Source: Liolophura sinensis (taxonomy: Eukaryota; Mollusca; Polyplacophora; Chitonida; Chitonidae). From it: DNA of 64,000 nucleotides. Each line of letters begins with the position of its first letter. Position 1 is the stretch's first letter. The stretch spans positions 22,343,295 through 22,407,294 of the forward strand of contig NC_088298.1 of assembly GCF_032854445.1 (NCBI RefSeq). Direction: 5' to 3'. The notes under the pieces are model-generated. The model did no database searches. It was not told the origin of the DNA and saw only the letters and a list, made by a program, of their open reading frames with translations. This document shows positions 1 to 11,100 of this stretch, piece by piece. The position numbers and the translations under genes are program-made.

Positions 1-1502
1 CAAGCGCCCAATTAAAGGTAAGCTGGAGTTTGTCCAGTCAATGGCATTCATGAGTGCCCGCACGAGACAGAAGAATTGAAGCCCTGTGGCCCTGTGAAGG
101 CAAGCGGATTAGTAATGCGATAGCTCTGATCGGCTTATTGCCTTCTGTCATTACTGTACACAGAGCAGAGGTCTGCTACTGTTAAATTACATGTACAATG
201 TTAATGATTTAAAAGTCCTATATTGTGTTGGCTAATTTTGAGGTGCCTCTGTAAATTAATGCTTCTCCAGGAACTTCTAAAAAAAAAAAGAAAAATTTTT
301 GTTGTTATTCAATACTTAAAGAAGGACACAATGTCAACCTAATTAGAAAACAAACTGTGTTGAGAGAAAAAATTTAAGGTTTTGATCCAAAACTTTCAAG
401 GTGACAAAAAAAGATGCAACTCTGAATAATGCTTTCATTCTGAAACCTCAGTTTTAAGGGAGCATAATGTGAATGGAATAAATTTGTGTGAAAAGTTAAC
501 TTTTTAGCGACAGACCAATCATAACAATTTACTTGTTAGTTTTAATGCAGCTTCATTAGTTTTACAGGCGCCCAACATTTTAGGGGCTTAAACATTTTTC
601 GGGTCTAAACTGGATGTATAGATATATGGCCATTCTAGCAGTCCAATGTATTAGATTCCTTCAGGGAAAAGCAAATATAACTGGTGAACATGGTGAATTC
701 AAAAGTATAACAAGGATATTGTAGCTTTCAAGTTTAAAGAAAAGCAGAATGTTATATTTAATTAAGCCAAAAGAAAGGTGATATTTGAAGCAAGGCGAAT
801 ATGAGAAAATTACACCGAGTCTTATTTGTCATATGGGCTATCATGTGTGCCTTGGATGATAAATTTTCCCCATGCAGGTAGTCAGGGGCTGTACATTTAT
901 TGTGCTTCGAATACTGAACTACTCAGTTTTTCAAGCTTAACATTTTTTATGTGACATATTTTACTTGATTCTAATTGAAACATCCAACTTATTGGGCCAC
1001 TTAAAGAGCTTTTTGTGAAGTTTTGAAACCGAAAGTGTTGACATGGAAGGTGTCTTATTAATTAAGGCCTGTGTGTGCTTCTGAACGTGCAATTTGACAA
1101 ACCAAGCTTCATGTGAAATACAGCAATTTGAATTGCTCAAGGTTGCACACATTTCATGTGCATCATTTATAGCAGTTGTTTAACAATCCATAAACGGAAG
1201 ATTGAAATTACATATTATATAGGGTAAACTTCTAACTCAGGAAAAATATCAGCCAGAAAGATTTGTTTCCTCAGATAATAGAGACATTTTAGTTAAAATT
1301 TCAGGGTAGTACATATATGGTATCGTAGTTGTGTATTTATTTATTTATTTATGGCAACACAAATTTTATTTTTTGTTAATAAAAAATTGTTTTGTTGTTG
1401 TTAATAACTAAAGAAAAAGAACTGAAAATCCTTATTTTAAATTTGAATGATCTTGGTAAATTCCTCAATCTTTTCGGTTTTTGTATAACTATATATTGTG
1501 AA
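1..1502. other. No gene recognised
   Basis: AT-rich, only short frames. The first 175 bases are less AT-rich and free of repeats seen elsewhere in the window; they could be the edge of a regulatory element or exon, but no coding frame is convincing. Confidence 0.5.
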
Positions 1503-1665
1503 GGCATTATTCTGCGTGACAGATAAAATTATATGTGTTGTGAAGCTCTGAAAGTCTGGCCAATCCAACCAATGTAGTTTTGTCTCTTAAATCAAATAAA
1601 ACATGAGCATAAATTACACTGAAAGTTTCTTTCATATGCGAAAAGGGTTGAGGAATTAGGGTAGA
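1503..1665 (+). repeat. Interspersed repeat X, copy 1
   Basis: About 160 bases with landmarks TGGCCAATCCAACCAATGTA and AAAGGGTTGAGGAATTAGGG. Related copies lie at 7205-7372 and 47757-47915 (same strand) and 25275-25447 (opposite strand). No coding content. Confidence 0.8.
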
Positions 1666-1751
1666 TGATTTTCCTACTTTTCAAGACTTTTCAGTTGTGT
1701 AGATGTGCCTTTTGCAAGAACAATTTCCCACAGATTATATGGTTTTTCACT

Positions 1752-1987
1752 TTGATTTTTATTTTTTGTTTTACGCCATACTCAAGAATATTTCACTTAT
1801 TTAATGACTTCCAGCATTATATGGTTAGAAGCAACCAGACAGATTGCTGGCAGTCAAGCCTTCCCATGCACGTATGACTGGAGAGGAAGCCAGCATGAGC
1901 TGGATTTGAACTCACAGCAATCGCATTGGTGAAAGGCTCCTGGTCGGTTGATTGTGCTGCTCTACCATGCTAACCATTGGGCCACAC
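1752..1987 (-). mobile_element. Type-1 SINE, inverted
   Basis: The reverse complement shows a tRNA-like head (GGTTAGC, GAGTTCAAATCCAGCTCATG), the core CCATTATAATGCTGG-like block and the tail GAGTATGGCGTAAAAC. The family is described at 10635-10905. Confidence 0.8.
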
Positions 1988-2324
1988 AGAAAGAGAATCT
2001 GTACATGTACATATTGTTAAAGACACACATGCATTTAAGGAAAACCTTCATGTAACCTAATATTGCCTTGGCATACAACCACATGGTTGTTTGAATTGAA
2101 GGATTTTATCACAGTATTTATGATAAGTCTGTCGATTCATGTATATTTATACTGTGATTATTGGCTTCAGTTTTCTCACACGTATGTATAGAAACCCTCC
2201 CCTTTGAAATTGCTGTGGTCTCTTGGGAAGTTTCAGTGGCAGTGGAAAAACTATTGGATGTACATTGTAAAAAAGGCATGTACATGTATACCCATGTGGC
2301 TGTGGTAAGGCAGACGCTGTACGA

Positions 2325-2447
2325 GTAGCTACAGCCCCAATGGCAGACAATGTACAAGTAGTTACAGCCCCAAGAACAGACAATGTACAAGTAGTTACAG
2401 CCCCTAGGACAGATGGCGTGCGTGTAGTTGCAGCCCCAAGGACAGGA
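2325..2447. repeat. Minisatellite, 32-bp unit, four copies
   Basis: ACAATGTACAAGTAGTTACA followed by GCCCCAAGAACAG repeats with small changes. The open frames across it come from the repeat. Confidence 0.9.
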
Positions 2448-2449
2448 GA

Positions 2450-4660
2450 TTTTCGTTTGAACCGGCCTTTGTCAAAGTCTGAAGTTTGCAGACAAATTTA
2501 CGGCTCTGTTGGCATCTTGATTGTTTTCCATCCTGGCTGGAAATTTATTTGCCACGGAAATGGTAGCTCATCGTTCCTCTAATGGCTGATGGAGCATAGA
2601 TTTTAGTTTGCTCGGGTGTCCGTGTCTTTGCTGTGTGGGCCAGTCATTCATCTGAAGAATAATGGCCTAGCGGGACAAGCTGTGAAAGCATGTGGCAGGT
2701 TCTGTGAGGGATCTTGTTTCGGCATCAGCAGGAAGCTAAACGCAAAGATGTTGAAAGATGTGAAAGTTTTTGCTGTTAAAATCATTGTGTGTTTATGTAA
2801 AATATTTGACAATGCGTTGCTTGAAAAGGGCCACTCACATTCCCTCCTTGTTTACAGTTTCGAATGTACATGTGAAATCAATGAGATTCAAAAATTTTTG
2901 TTTTTTTATTAACATCTTGTACATTTTTTTGGTTTTTGAAACGAAACTTCTAAAATGCTAGCATAAGGGCATACCAATCTAAGTGGTTGTTTCACAAGTG
3001 GAATCAATGTTTTTTTCAATGTCCGAAGAGGGTGTAAATATAAAGTTTAATTAACGCTTGAAAATCATCTAATTTGTGGGAATTAAGCAAGGCTGCTCAA
3101 ACAAACATGGTGTCACCTTAGTTAAAGAAATAAATACTTTGTCTAAAATAGCAGGAACATTTTCACCTTTGCAGAAATACATTTTTTACTGAAATAGTCA
3201 GTTTACATTTTCCAGCGTTCAGATTTCTTAAATAAAGTGTGGTGGTTAAGGGCAGGGGGTGGGGCATCCTTGAATCAGACTAATCCCCTCCCCCATCATC
3301 ACATACTAGGGTAATTGTCTACACATGCAGCTTTGCCATTTGTTCTTCCACCCTAGACAAGTGTCAAGAACCTCTTCTCTCTGGTCTCTGACCAACAACA
3401 GCTTCAAACTAGCTCGTGCCTGCAGGCAACCTTGACACCCTCTAATTTAAGAACAAATATTATCGGCCACGATTGATAGTTCCCATTAGCTGTGGCCCCC
3501 TGGGGTAATCAACTGAGATGAGAATTAAATCCCCTTGGTCCCACTCCATAACCTCTGCCCTCATTGCCTGCCATGCCTGAGCACCTGAGGCAGAGATCAA
3601 TTTCTCATCCTGCCTTGCAAGGAGCTTGGCTATTCATGGTTATTATAAGTCCAGACTGCTCAGTCCAGTTAGTACGCAGCACAGAGATTATCTGCTGATT
3701 ACAGCCTATCTATTATTCACCAATTGCTTATTGCTAAGACAACATGTACATGTAAACTCCTTTTCAGCTTGCCTTACGAAGTAAGGAGAAGTATTGTGAG
3801 ATGGGGTCAGATGCTGCTGGTGGCAGTGTTATCAGTGTCCAGTTTGGTTAAAGTGTTTGGCCAATCATAGGGTTGTAGTGGCCTCCCATAGTACACAGGC
3901 AGCCACTCGTCAGAAGCCATTTGCATATCAAAGACCAGGAAAGCCTTTTACCTCGCAGCTCAACATTTACTACTCAGCTGTTCACAAGGTTGAAATTGCC
4001 TGCCATAACACATTGATTGCCAAATGCAGTTTTTTTTACATATCAAAGACCTCTGGGGTTTAAAAGTTGTGCTCAAACTCCCCACAGTGTCTTTTACCAC
4101 CACAATGATTTACAATTCCATAACATGTGAACTTACTGCTCTGCAATCCTTACACATGCAATAAACAGTCATACTGGTGACAGTATAATAATTTTTCGTC
4201 TTTCTTGTTGATTTAATGTCAAGATCTTAGCACTGTATAATTACGGGATAATATCTGTGTATGGCAGTGTCAGTCATTCAACTTTTTGGGGTTTAGAGGT
4301 CAATATTTGAATGTATCACATGACTAGAACATATTGCAGTTTTGCAAACTGCTCAATCAGGTGAGTTATCGGTATTCTCCGAATGCCTTGTTAATCAAAA
4401 GCAGCTATAGCTAAATCATGGAGCATGTGCATGTACATTGTAAATAAAGCAACCAGCCAGGTATAATATTGCAAGAAATCTTGGTACATAAACAGCGTTG
4501 CTTGGCAATCGGCATATTTAAAGAGAAATAGACGAATTACTGGCAGGCTCAGTGTCAGTATAGTGTGACTGAATGGATCAAGCATTTTGTCTGGTGTCTT
4601 CAACATGACATTCGAGTTAAGGCAGCACTGCAAGAAAGATGGTGGTGGAGGTGCAGGGGT
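2450..4660. other. Unassigned upstream DNA with a possible conserved non-coding block
   Basis: No coding exon was recognised. About 3270-3730 is distinctly unique in composition, with homeodomain-type TAATTT/ATTAG motifs, GATTGATAG, TAATCAACTG and AATTAAAT cores, and no match to window repeats. A long-range regulatory element is possible. Confidence 0.3.
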
Positions 4661-4664
4661 GGAC

Positions 4665-4884
4665 ATGCCAGCGTGGCATGATGACCCAGGAGCCTTTCAC
4701 CAATGTGGGCCCCCTGTGACTTCAAGTTCATGCAACTCATGCTGGCTTCCTCTCCGACCATACGTGCGAAGGTCTGTCAGCAACCTGAGGATGGTTGTGG
4801 GTTTCCTTCTGCCATAATGCTGGCTGGCGTCACATAACTGAAATATTTTTGATTACGCTATCAAATGCCAACCAAATAAATAAA
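4665..4884 (+). mobile_element. Type-1 SINE
   Basis: ATGACCCAGGAGCCTTTCAC, GCTGGCTTCCTCTCCGACC, CCATAATGCTGGCTGGCGTC and an AAATAAATAAACTAAAT tail. The head is diverged. Confidence 0.8.
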
Positions 4885-5560
4885 CTAAATATGTTGCCTG
4901 TGGTTCTTGGTTTTGACCTGCTACAAGGAAGTACCATTGTAAAATGACGGGAGTAATGTTCAAATCCCATTCAAAGCTAACGAGGAAAGAAATGCTTATC
5001 AGCCTGAATATCATTACTTATGTCAAGGAAGTTATGTATTTGGTGGTGTTTATTTGTCAACAATTTCGGCAATTAAAGAAGATATGGACAGATTAAAAAG
5101 AAATTAGCTCAGTTTTTCAGCCAATTAAGTTTTGGCATCAGTATGGAACTGAAGGAAGGCTCTATTCTCGTACCTATATTTTACTAAGGCAACATCTCAG
5201 CTGTGAACTAGACCTTGCACAATAGTTCAGTCGATTTGTTGGCTAAAGAAAGAACCTTATCCATAACTGTAAGCTTTTTTTTTTTGAGTTAGTTATAGTT
5301 GTTGTTGTTTTTGTTTTGTTTTTTTTTTGTTGTTTTTTTTTTTGAGCTTTATATTACACAATTTTTTTAAAGTGTGGCCTGAACTAGGTGAACAATGCAC
5401 CAGATGGGCGTGAACTCTGATAAAGTGGGGGGGGGGGGGGGGGGGGGGGGAATATAGTCTGCTTTCATGTTTAGTCTGTGTGAAAATCTTTGACACACTC
5501 TCTAACAGCCTTCACTGCCAAGCCTGGTGATTAACACAGACGGTTACATTCCACGCTTTT
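4885..5560. other. No gene; T-rich stretch and poly(G)
   Basis: Holds a T-rich tract at about 5274-5345 and the poly(G) run. No other feature recognised. Confidence 0.5.
5427..5450. repeat. Poly(G) run of 24
   Basis: An uninterrupted 24-G tract, an obvious G-quadruplex candidate and assembly-error risk. A second run of 14 G lies at 36879-36892 after GGGGCGGGG. Confidence 0.9.
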
Positions 5561-5980
5561 TGCTTCACAGCACTGCTTATAGCTGCTAAATCGGTCCTAT
5601 CGGACGGCTTCCGCGATTAGTTTTGTCAGGATGCACAAAAATGCTGATTGGCTGAAGCCACGATTGTGTTCAAGGGCCCGTAAAAGAGAAGATATGAAAA
5701 CAATTACAGCTGGATAGAAGTGCAAGGCGAACTGAATGAGGTGGCCTCCAAAATCAATATGGCCGGATCCTATTTTTCACGTTCATCCTTGCGTATTTAC
5801 ATTTTGATTCGTTCAGTAGGAGATAATCGCTTAAGATAACAAGGCAGATCTATGTCCTGTCAGGGTCGCCTCTCGACACGTCGAGTTCTGAGGCTGACTG
5901 GCTGTCTTGACTGAACCCAAGCTACCGCCTGTTAAAACATTCCACGCTGTCGTTTTTGACTCCGCATGTAGCTAAGGGAT
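5560..5980 (+). promoter_or_regulatory. Possible promoter and 5' non-coding exon of MPP7
   Basis: A relatively GC-rich patch with an inverted CCAAT box (TGATTGGCTG near 5644) and a YY1-like CAATATGGCC motif near 5756. It ends in a consensus donor GAT/GTAAGT with GT at 5981. It could be the leader exon spliced to the 8030 acceptor. The same TGATTGGCTGA string recurs near 9064, so part of it may be repetitive. No direct evidence of transcription. Confidence 0.2.
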
Positions 5981-6117
5981 GTAAGTCTGTTTAACTTAGG
6001 AGAGTGAATTTAAGAAGGTGGAGTCAAGAATTAATGTTATCTAGCAATCCTGTTTTAAATGTTTAATATCCACAAATTCACCCATATCTAACTGCATACA
6101 TGCATGTGTATATACCA

Positions 6118-6337
6118 GGGGCCTCCGAATGGGGCTGGAATGCCAGCACTTGGCACAAATGTGGTCGCTGTGAGTTCAATTCTAGCTCATGCTGCTTCCT
6201 CCCTGGCTATTTGGGGATGATCGTGGGTTTTCCCCTGGTTTCTGCCAGGTTTCCTTCTACAATAATGCTGGCTGCTGTCGTGTAAGTGAAATATTCTTGA
6301 GTACGGCGTAGAACAGCAATCAAATAAATAAATAAAT
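6118..6337 (+). mobile_element. Type-1 SINE
   Basis: Starts GGGGCCTCCGAATGGG and ends GTACGGCGTAGAACAGCAAT plus AAATAAATAAATAAAT. An internal segment is missing relative to the 10635 copy. Confidence 0.8.
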
Positions 6338-6404
6338 GTATACACCCTTTATATGTACATGTGTGCCTGTGGAGGGACAGGCATGTGATCCTTAAAAGGA
6401 CTGT

Positions 6405-6632
6405 GGTTAATGTGCTAGTGCAGTGTAATGACCCAGGAGCCTCTCACCAATGCGGTCGCTGTGAGTTCAAGCCCTGCTGAACAAGTCCTGTTCCACTCAT
6501 GCGGCCCTCTAAAGAAATCATCCGACCATATGTGGGAAGGTCTGTCAGCAACCTGCCGGTTCGGCCCGCTTTTCACCTACCATAATGCTGGCTGCCATTG
6601 TATAAATGAGATATTCTTGAGTACAGCGTAAA
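6405..6632 (+). mobile_element. Type-1 SINE
   Basis: ATGACCCAGGAGCCTCTCAC, GGTCGCTGTGAGTTCAAGCC and ACCATAATGCTGGCTGCCAT are present, with a degraded tail GTACAGCGTAAAAACCAGTC. It is directly followed by the 6690-7055 minisatellite. Confidence 0.8.
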
Positions 6633-6689
6633 AACCAGTCAAAAGTAAAGAAAAAGATTGTATAATATGGCCTTGGAATTGCAAAGCTA

Positions 6690-7055
6690 TCTTCCACTTC
6701 ATCATTAGCTTGTTCATTTCCCATGCTAGCTTCCACTTGATCAGTTGCTTGTTCATTTCCCATGCTAACTTCCACTTGATCATCTGCTTGTTCATTTCCC
6801 ATGCTAACTTCCACTTCATCATCTGCTTGTTTGTTTCCCATGCTAACTTCCACTTGATCATCTGATTGTTCATTTCCCATGCTAACTTCCACTTGATCAT
6901 CTGATTGTTCATTTCCCAGCTAACTTCCACTTGATCATCTGCTTGTTCATTTCCCAGCTAACTTCCACTTCATCATCATCTTGTTCATTTCCCATGCTAA
7001 CTTCGACTTCATCATCTGATTGTTCATTTCCCATGCTAACTTCCACTTCGTCTTA
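6690..7055. repeat. Minisatellite, about 36-38-bp unit
   Basis: About ten copies of TTCATTTCCCATGCTAACTT followed by CCACTTGATCATCTG. Frames on both strands remain open across it but encode only the repeat. Confidence 0.95.
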
Positions 7056-7204
7056 CACGCTACACATACTTCAGCATGTGATAGAAGTGTCTGAATATAC
7101 ACAGAGCTTGGTATATGAGTGCTTATATAATACATGTGGGAGCCAACATACATGGTCTGTAATTTTTTTTGCATATTTGCAAGATGTTTATTCAAGCATA
7201 TTCT

Positions 7205-7372
7205 GAAGGCATTGTTCTGTGTAGACTGATAAAATCATACTTTTTATGAAGCCTGAAATTGGCCAATCCAACCAATTGGCCAAAGTCTGATAATAAAAAT
7301 GCATAAATTGCACTGAAAGTTGCTCTTTCATATGGGAAAAGGTTGTGGAATTAGAGCATGTTCTGGCCAAAC
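7205..7372 (+). repeat. Interspersed repeat X, copy 2
   Basis: GGCATTGTTCTGTGTAGACT, then TTGGCCAATCCAACCAATTG, then GGAAAAGGTTGTGGAATTAG: the same order of blocks as copy 1. Confidence 0.8.
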
Positions 7373-7374
7373 AT

Positions 7375-8029
7375 CCCTCTTGAAAACTGTTGTCTTTAAA
7401 TTCTAGCCTTGGACAAGCTGGTGATCAGATTAGTCAGGCTTAGGTTGTTGGGAAAGCAGGTGACAGATTACACTGAAGTATCACATAGTATGTCCAATGT
7501 ACATGTACTCACTGATTTCCCTAGAGTACAGACCTCATCAGTTGTGATGGTAAACAGAGCCTTAGTACATGTACATGCAGTTCTGCCGATCTTGTGCCAA
7601 AGACGGTTAAAGCTGCCTGAGCAATATAATCATGTACAACTAGATGCAGGTGATTTTTCCCCTACCTATGAGAGATGCCCAATTAAAAAAGCAAAAAAAA
7701 GGTCTAAATAAAAATGAGACATAAATTTGAAAATTAAATTTAATGATCTGATGCTAAAATGGTATGATTTAATCTTTAGTACTTCATTTTGTTATTTTCT
7801 TATTAGTATTTAGCCTATTATTAGGTATGTGTATACATGTATAATCACCATAACAAGCTTTAATTTGCATAAATTTGGCCTTTACATATGGTATAATAGC
7901 TGTATTCTGACGCCTAGTCTACTGTTTCTAATGACACTGGGATAAACCAGTGGTTGAGTGACTGGTGTACTCTTTAGGAAAGTTCTCATTCAGTATTTTG
8001 ATGTTTCATTGTGCATCATAAATTTTCAG
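7375..8029. other. No confirmed gene upstream of MPP7 start
   Basis: A 100-codon plus frame at 7409-7711 has no recognisable domain and unremarkable composition. The rest is AT-rich. Confidence 0.4.
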
Positions 8030-8134
8030 ATGGAAACAGCAGAAGCCATGCATTGAAGAGTTTTGATTGGATGGAGCGCCACCTAGCGGCTAGATGTTGA
8101 AGTGATGGCTTGTACATGTTGTATATGGATACAG
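8030..8134 (+). other. MPP7: Putative start-codon exon of MPP7 (5'UTR plus first codons)
   Basis: An acceptor-like TTTTCAG ends at 8029 and a good donor CAG/GTAGGC follows 8134. The exon carries ATG at 8125 in the phase needed to join exon 9432-9550 (one base left over, completing GGT). Upstream ATGs in other frames terminate quickly. This is an inference from splice phase and signals. The encoded N-terminus is too short to check by homology. Confidence 0.4.
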
Positions 8135-11100
8135 GTAGGCAGTATAGTGACAAGTGCAGTCACTGCAAGCAATAATGTAAAAATCTTGTGTGCTAGGCTC
8201 TTCTCATCTCTTATTGTTGTTAAGTTTTATTGCACTCATCAAGTCCACAGGATATACAAACATTTATTATAATAATAAAAACTGAGGTCACATATAATGG
8301 CAGCTTATAGCGAGACAGTGTATTAATACAGCGTATGATTCCACTTAGCATATACATGTATGCATGTATTACTGAAATGTACTACTGGTGTAAAAAAATC
8401 CTTTAAACATCTTTGTCTAATTAACACCTTTATGAAATACATCAAGGAAACAAATTCGTTAAGAAAAGAAATCTTCTGAGGAACTTGAAACTTTCATCTG
8501 GAAAGAAGACAATTTATCAGGTGACAAAAATCAAATCAGCTGCATGTGGCTGTAAATATCTAAATAAAAAGCTGGGCACATGTATACGTATCATTTTTCC
8601 AGCCATGCAAGTAAATGTTATAGATTCTGATCAGGTTTTTTAAACCATGTCATTCTTGGACAATAAATGTGCCTTTTTTTTTGGATTGGGTAAAAAATCA
8701 GGTTATTTTCAGACCTTGAAAAACGTAAATTTTGAGAGTACATGTAACGTTGCAAGCCAAGGTATTGAAAAAGCTCAGTTGAGATATCAAGGTTGAACCT
8801 CCTGTAGTTTAGCCCCAAAAAACCCCTTGAATTTTAGTTTATAAAACCATCCTTAGTTACTGTATACAGTGTACTGACAAATATTTTTATATATAACCAA
8901 TTTAAAATTGCTGTCAAAGTCACTACTGTATGTATGTGGAAGGCTGAGTTACTAGTAAACTCATTACAATCATTTTACAAAGAAGCCTGGAAAATGTAAA
9001 TTTTAAACCGGGAAAAGTTTTGAAAAAGCCTTGGAAATTTGAAATCTTAAAGGTGCATGAACGCTGATTGGCTGATGCCTCGTTCATTTAAAAGGTAGAG
9101 TCAAGCCCGGGTCAAGTCACTCCTAAGACCTTAAAAGAGGAAGTTCTAACTTCCTCGCCTGGCGTTCAGCATGAAGGGGATAGTGCAATGACTGGTTGAC
9201 CCGTATCAGTATAATGGCTCGGGCAGGGTGGCTTACTTGCCTTTGGTAAGGCGTCTCAATGAAGCAGCACTAGATTAGACAGCAGTGGAAATCCGTCCTG
9301 CAACAAGGAGGCACATTACATGCACTTTAAAGATTCCTTCGTCCTCATGCGACTGCAAAATTGTTAAGTATGATGTTAAACGCCAAGCACTCACTCTCTC
9401 TCTCATTCAAAATGTTTGTTATGTTTACCAGGTGTAGCACAGGTGGGGGCATCGTTAGACTACATACAGCACCAGGTGAAGGCAGAAGCGGATGACATTG
9501 GCTTCCTCAAGTCTCTTCTCTTCTCTCAACATTTACACAAAATTATACCGGTAAAATGTCACTCTGGTTAAATTTTCTAATTGTGCATGTAGATTATAAA
9601 TTACATTTAGGCAAAGGTATACGAGATTTTCATGGTGTTTTTATACATGGTCAGGATCAGGATCTTACATGTGTTTCCATTTGAAGAGTCATTGTTGAAT
9701 GGTTAAACATGATAAAAGATGTATGACCTTTATTTCCTAAAACTTGGGAGGTGCAGGTTCAATCCCAGCCTTGGACTGAGAATTTGTTGCCTTGCAGTCC
9801 AGCTGCTTTCAATGTTTGTGGGATCTTGTTGACAATAAGCTGTCAAAACATTTCACTCTCAATTTTTTTTCTTAGAAAAAAATATAGAAAATACAAAAAA
9901 TCACTCAGGTTCATGCGAATAATTTGAAGTCCAGAGGAATGGCTTTAATTGTGTTTAAGAGAAGTCATTTAATAGCCCAATTCCTGCTTTTTTGCTACAT
10001 ATTTGGACTATGTATGCATTATTGACCTAAGAATCATTTTAGGGGCAAACAAAGCTCACAATAGGCTTTTGGTGCTGAAACTCACATATTTCCTAACCCT
10101 ACATTCCTCCACATTGAACCCTGAGATATTTTTGTGATTGCTTACACCTGGAGGACTGCAGAACTAAGTCTTTCCAAAAGGATTTCATCCTACCTTCCTA
10201 ACACTGGGATATTTGGTGACTGCTTACACGGGAGGACTGTAGGAATAAATTGTCCAGACTGCTACAAGAAGATAGCATTGTGATATGGCTGAAATAATGT
10301 TAAAGGTGACATTAAACTAATAATTTTTTATTTATTTTACATATAACAGATTTACCGTTGTATGGAGAAACTGAACATGCCGGCAGCGGGCCCATATCTT
10401 GAGTGTGCCACAGGATTAACAGGGGAGGTAAGCACTGAATTTGTTCCCTATGTTACTTTATTTTGACATGACATTTTCCTCTTCCTTGATATGATATTAC
10501 AACAAGAAATAACTGTACATATTTTGGTACATTGCAGTACATGCAGTTAAGGACAGAGAATATGGTCAGTTAACCATAATGTATGTAGAAATGTATATTT
10601 GAATAATACACCAATAAATAATCATTATTTAATCCGGGGCCTCCGTGGCTCCGTCGGTTAGCGCGCTAACGCAGCGTAATGACCCAGGAGTCTCTCTCCA
10701 ATGCAGTTGTTGTGAGTTCAAGTCCAGCTCATGCTGGATTCCTCTCCGGCCGTACGTGGGAAGGTTTTCCAGCAACCTGTGGATGGTTGTGGGTTTCCCC
10801 CAGGCTCTGCCCGGTTTCCTCCCACCATAAGTTTGGCTGTCGTCGTATAAGTGAAATATTCTGAGTGAGTACGGCGTAAAACACCAATCAAATAAATAAA
10901 TAAAATTATTTAATTCCAGCTCTTTGTGTTGGGGGCAAGACTAAAGTTGTGAGTTTTTTCAGGTGCATGTACCTGGCGAAGCTCGGTGGTTTATTCTCTG
11001 GCACGCAACTTGAATTTTCAAATCCATGCCTTCTTGTTTCTGCTGGGAATATAGGTCAAAACGTTAGGTACATGAATGTAGCATGTCAGTGTCCTCCACT

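Noticed and set aside
6545-7195. Acidic/basic repeat proteins on the minus strand
   Set aside because: Overlapping frames across a minisatellite, each giving a different repeat peptide; no unique sequence.
7409-7711. 100-codon plus frame upstream of MPP7
   Set aside because: No homology recognised and composition like surrounding DNA; it cannot join exon 9432 in phase through an obvious donor.
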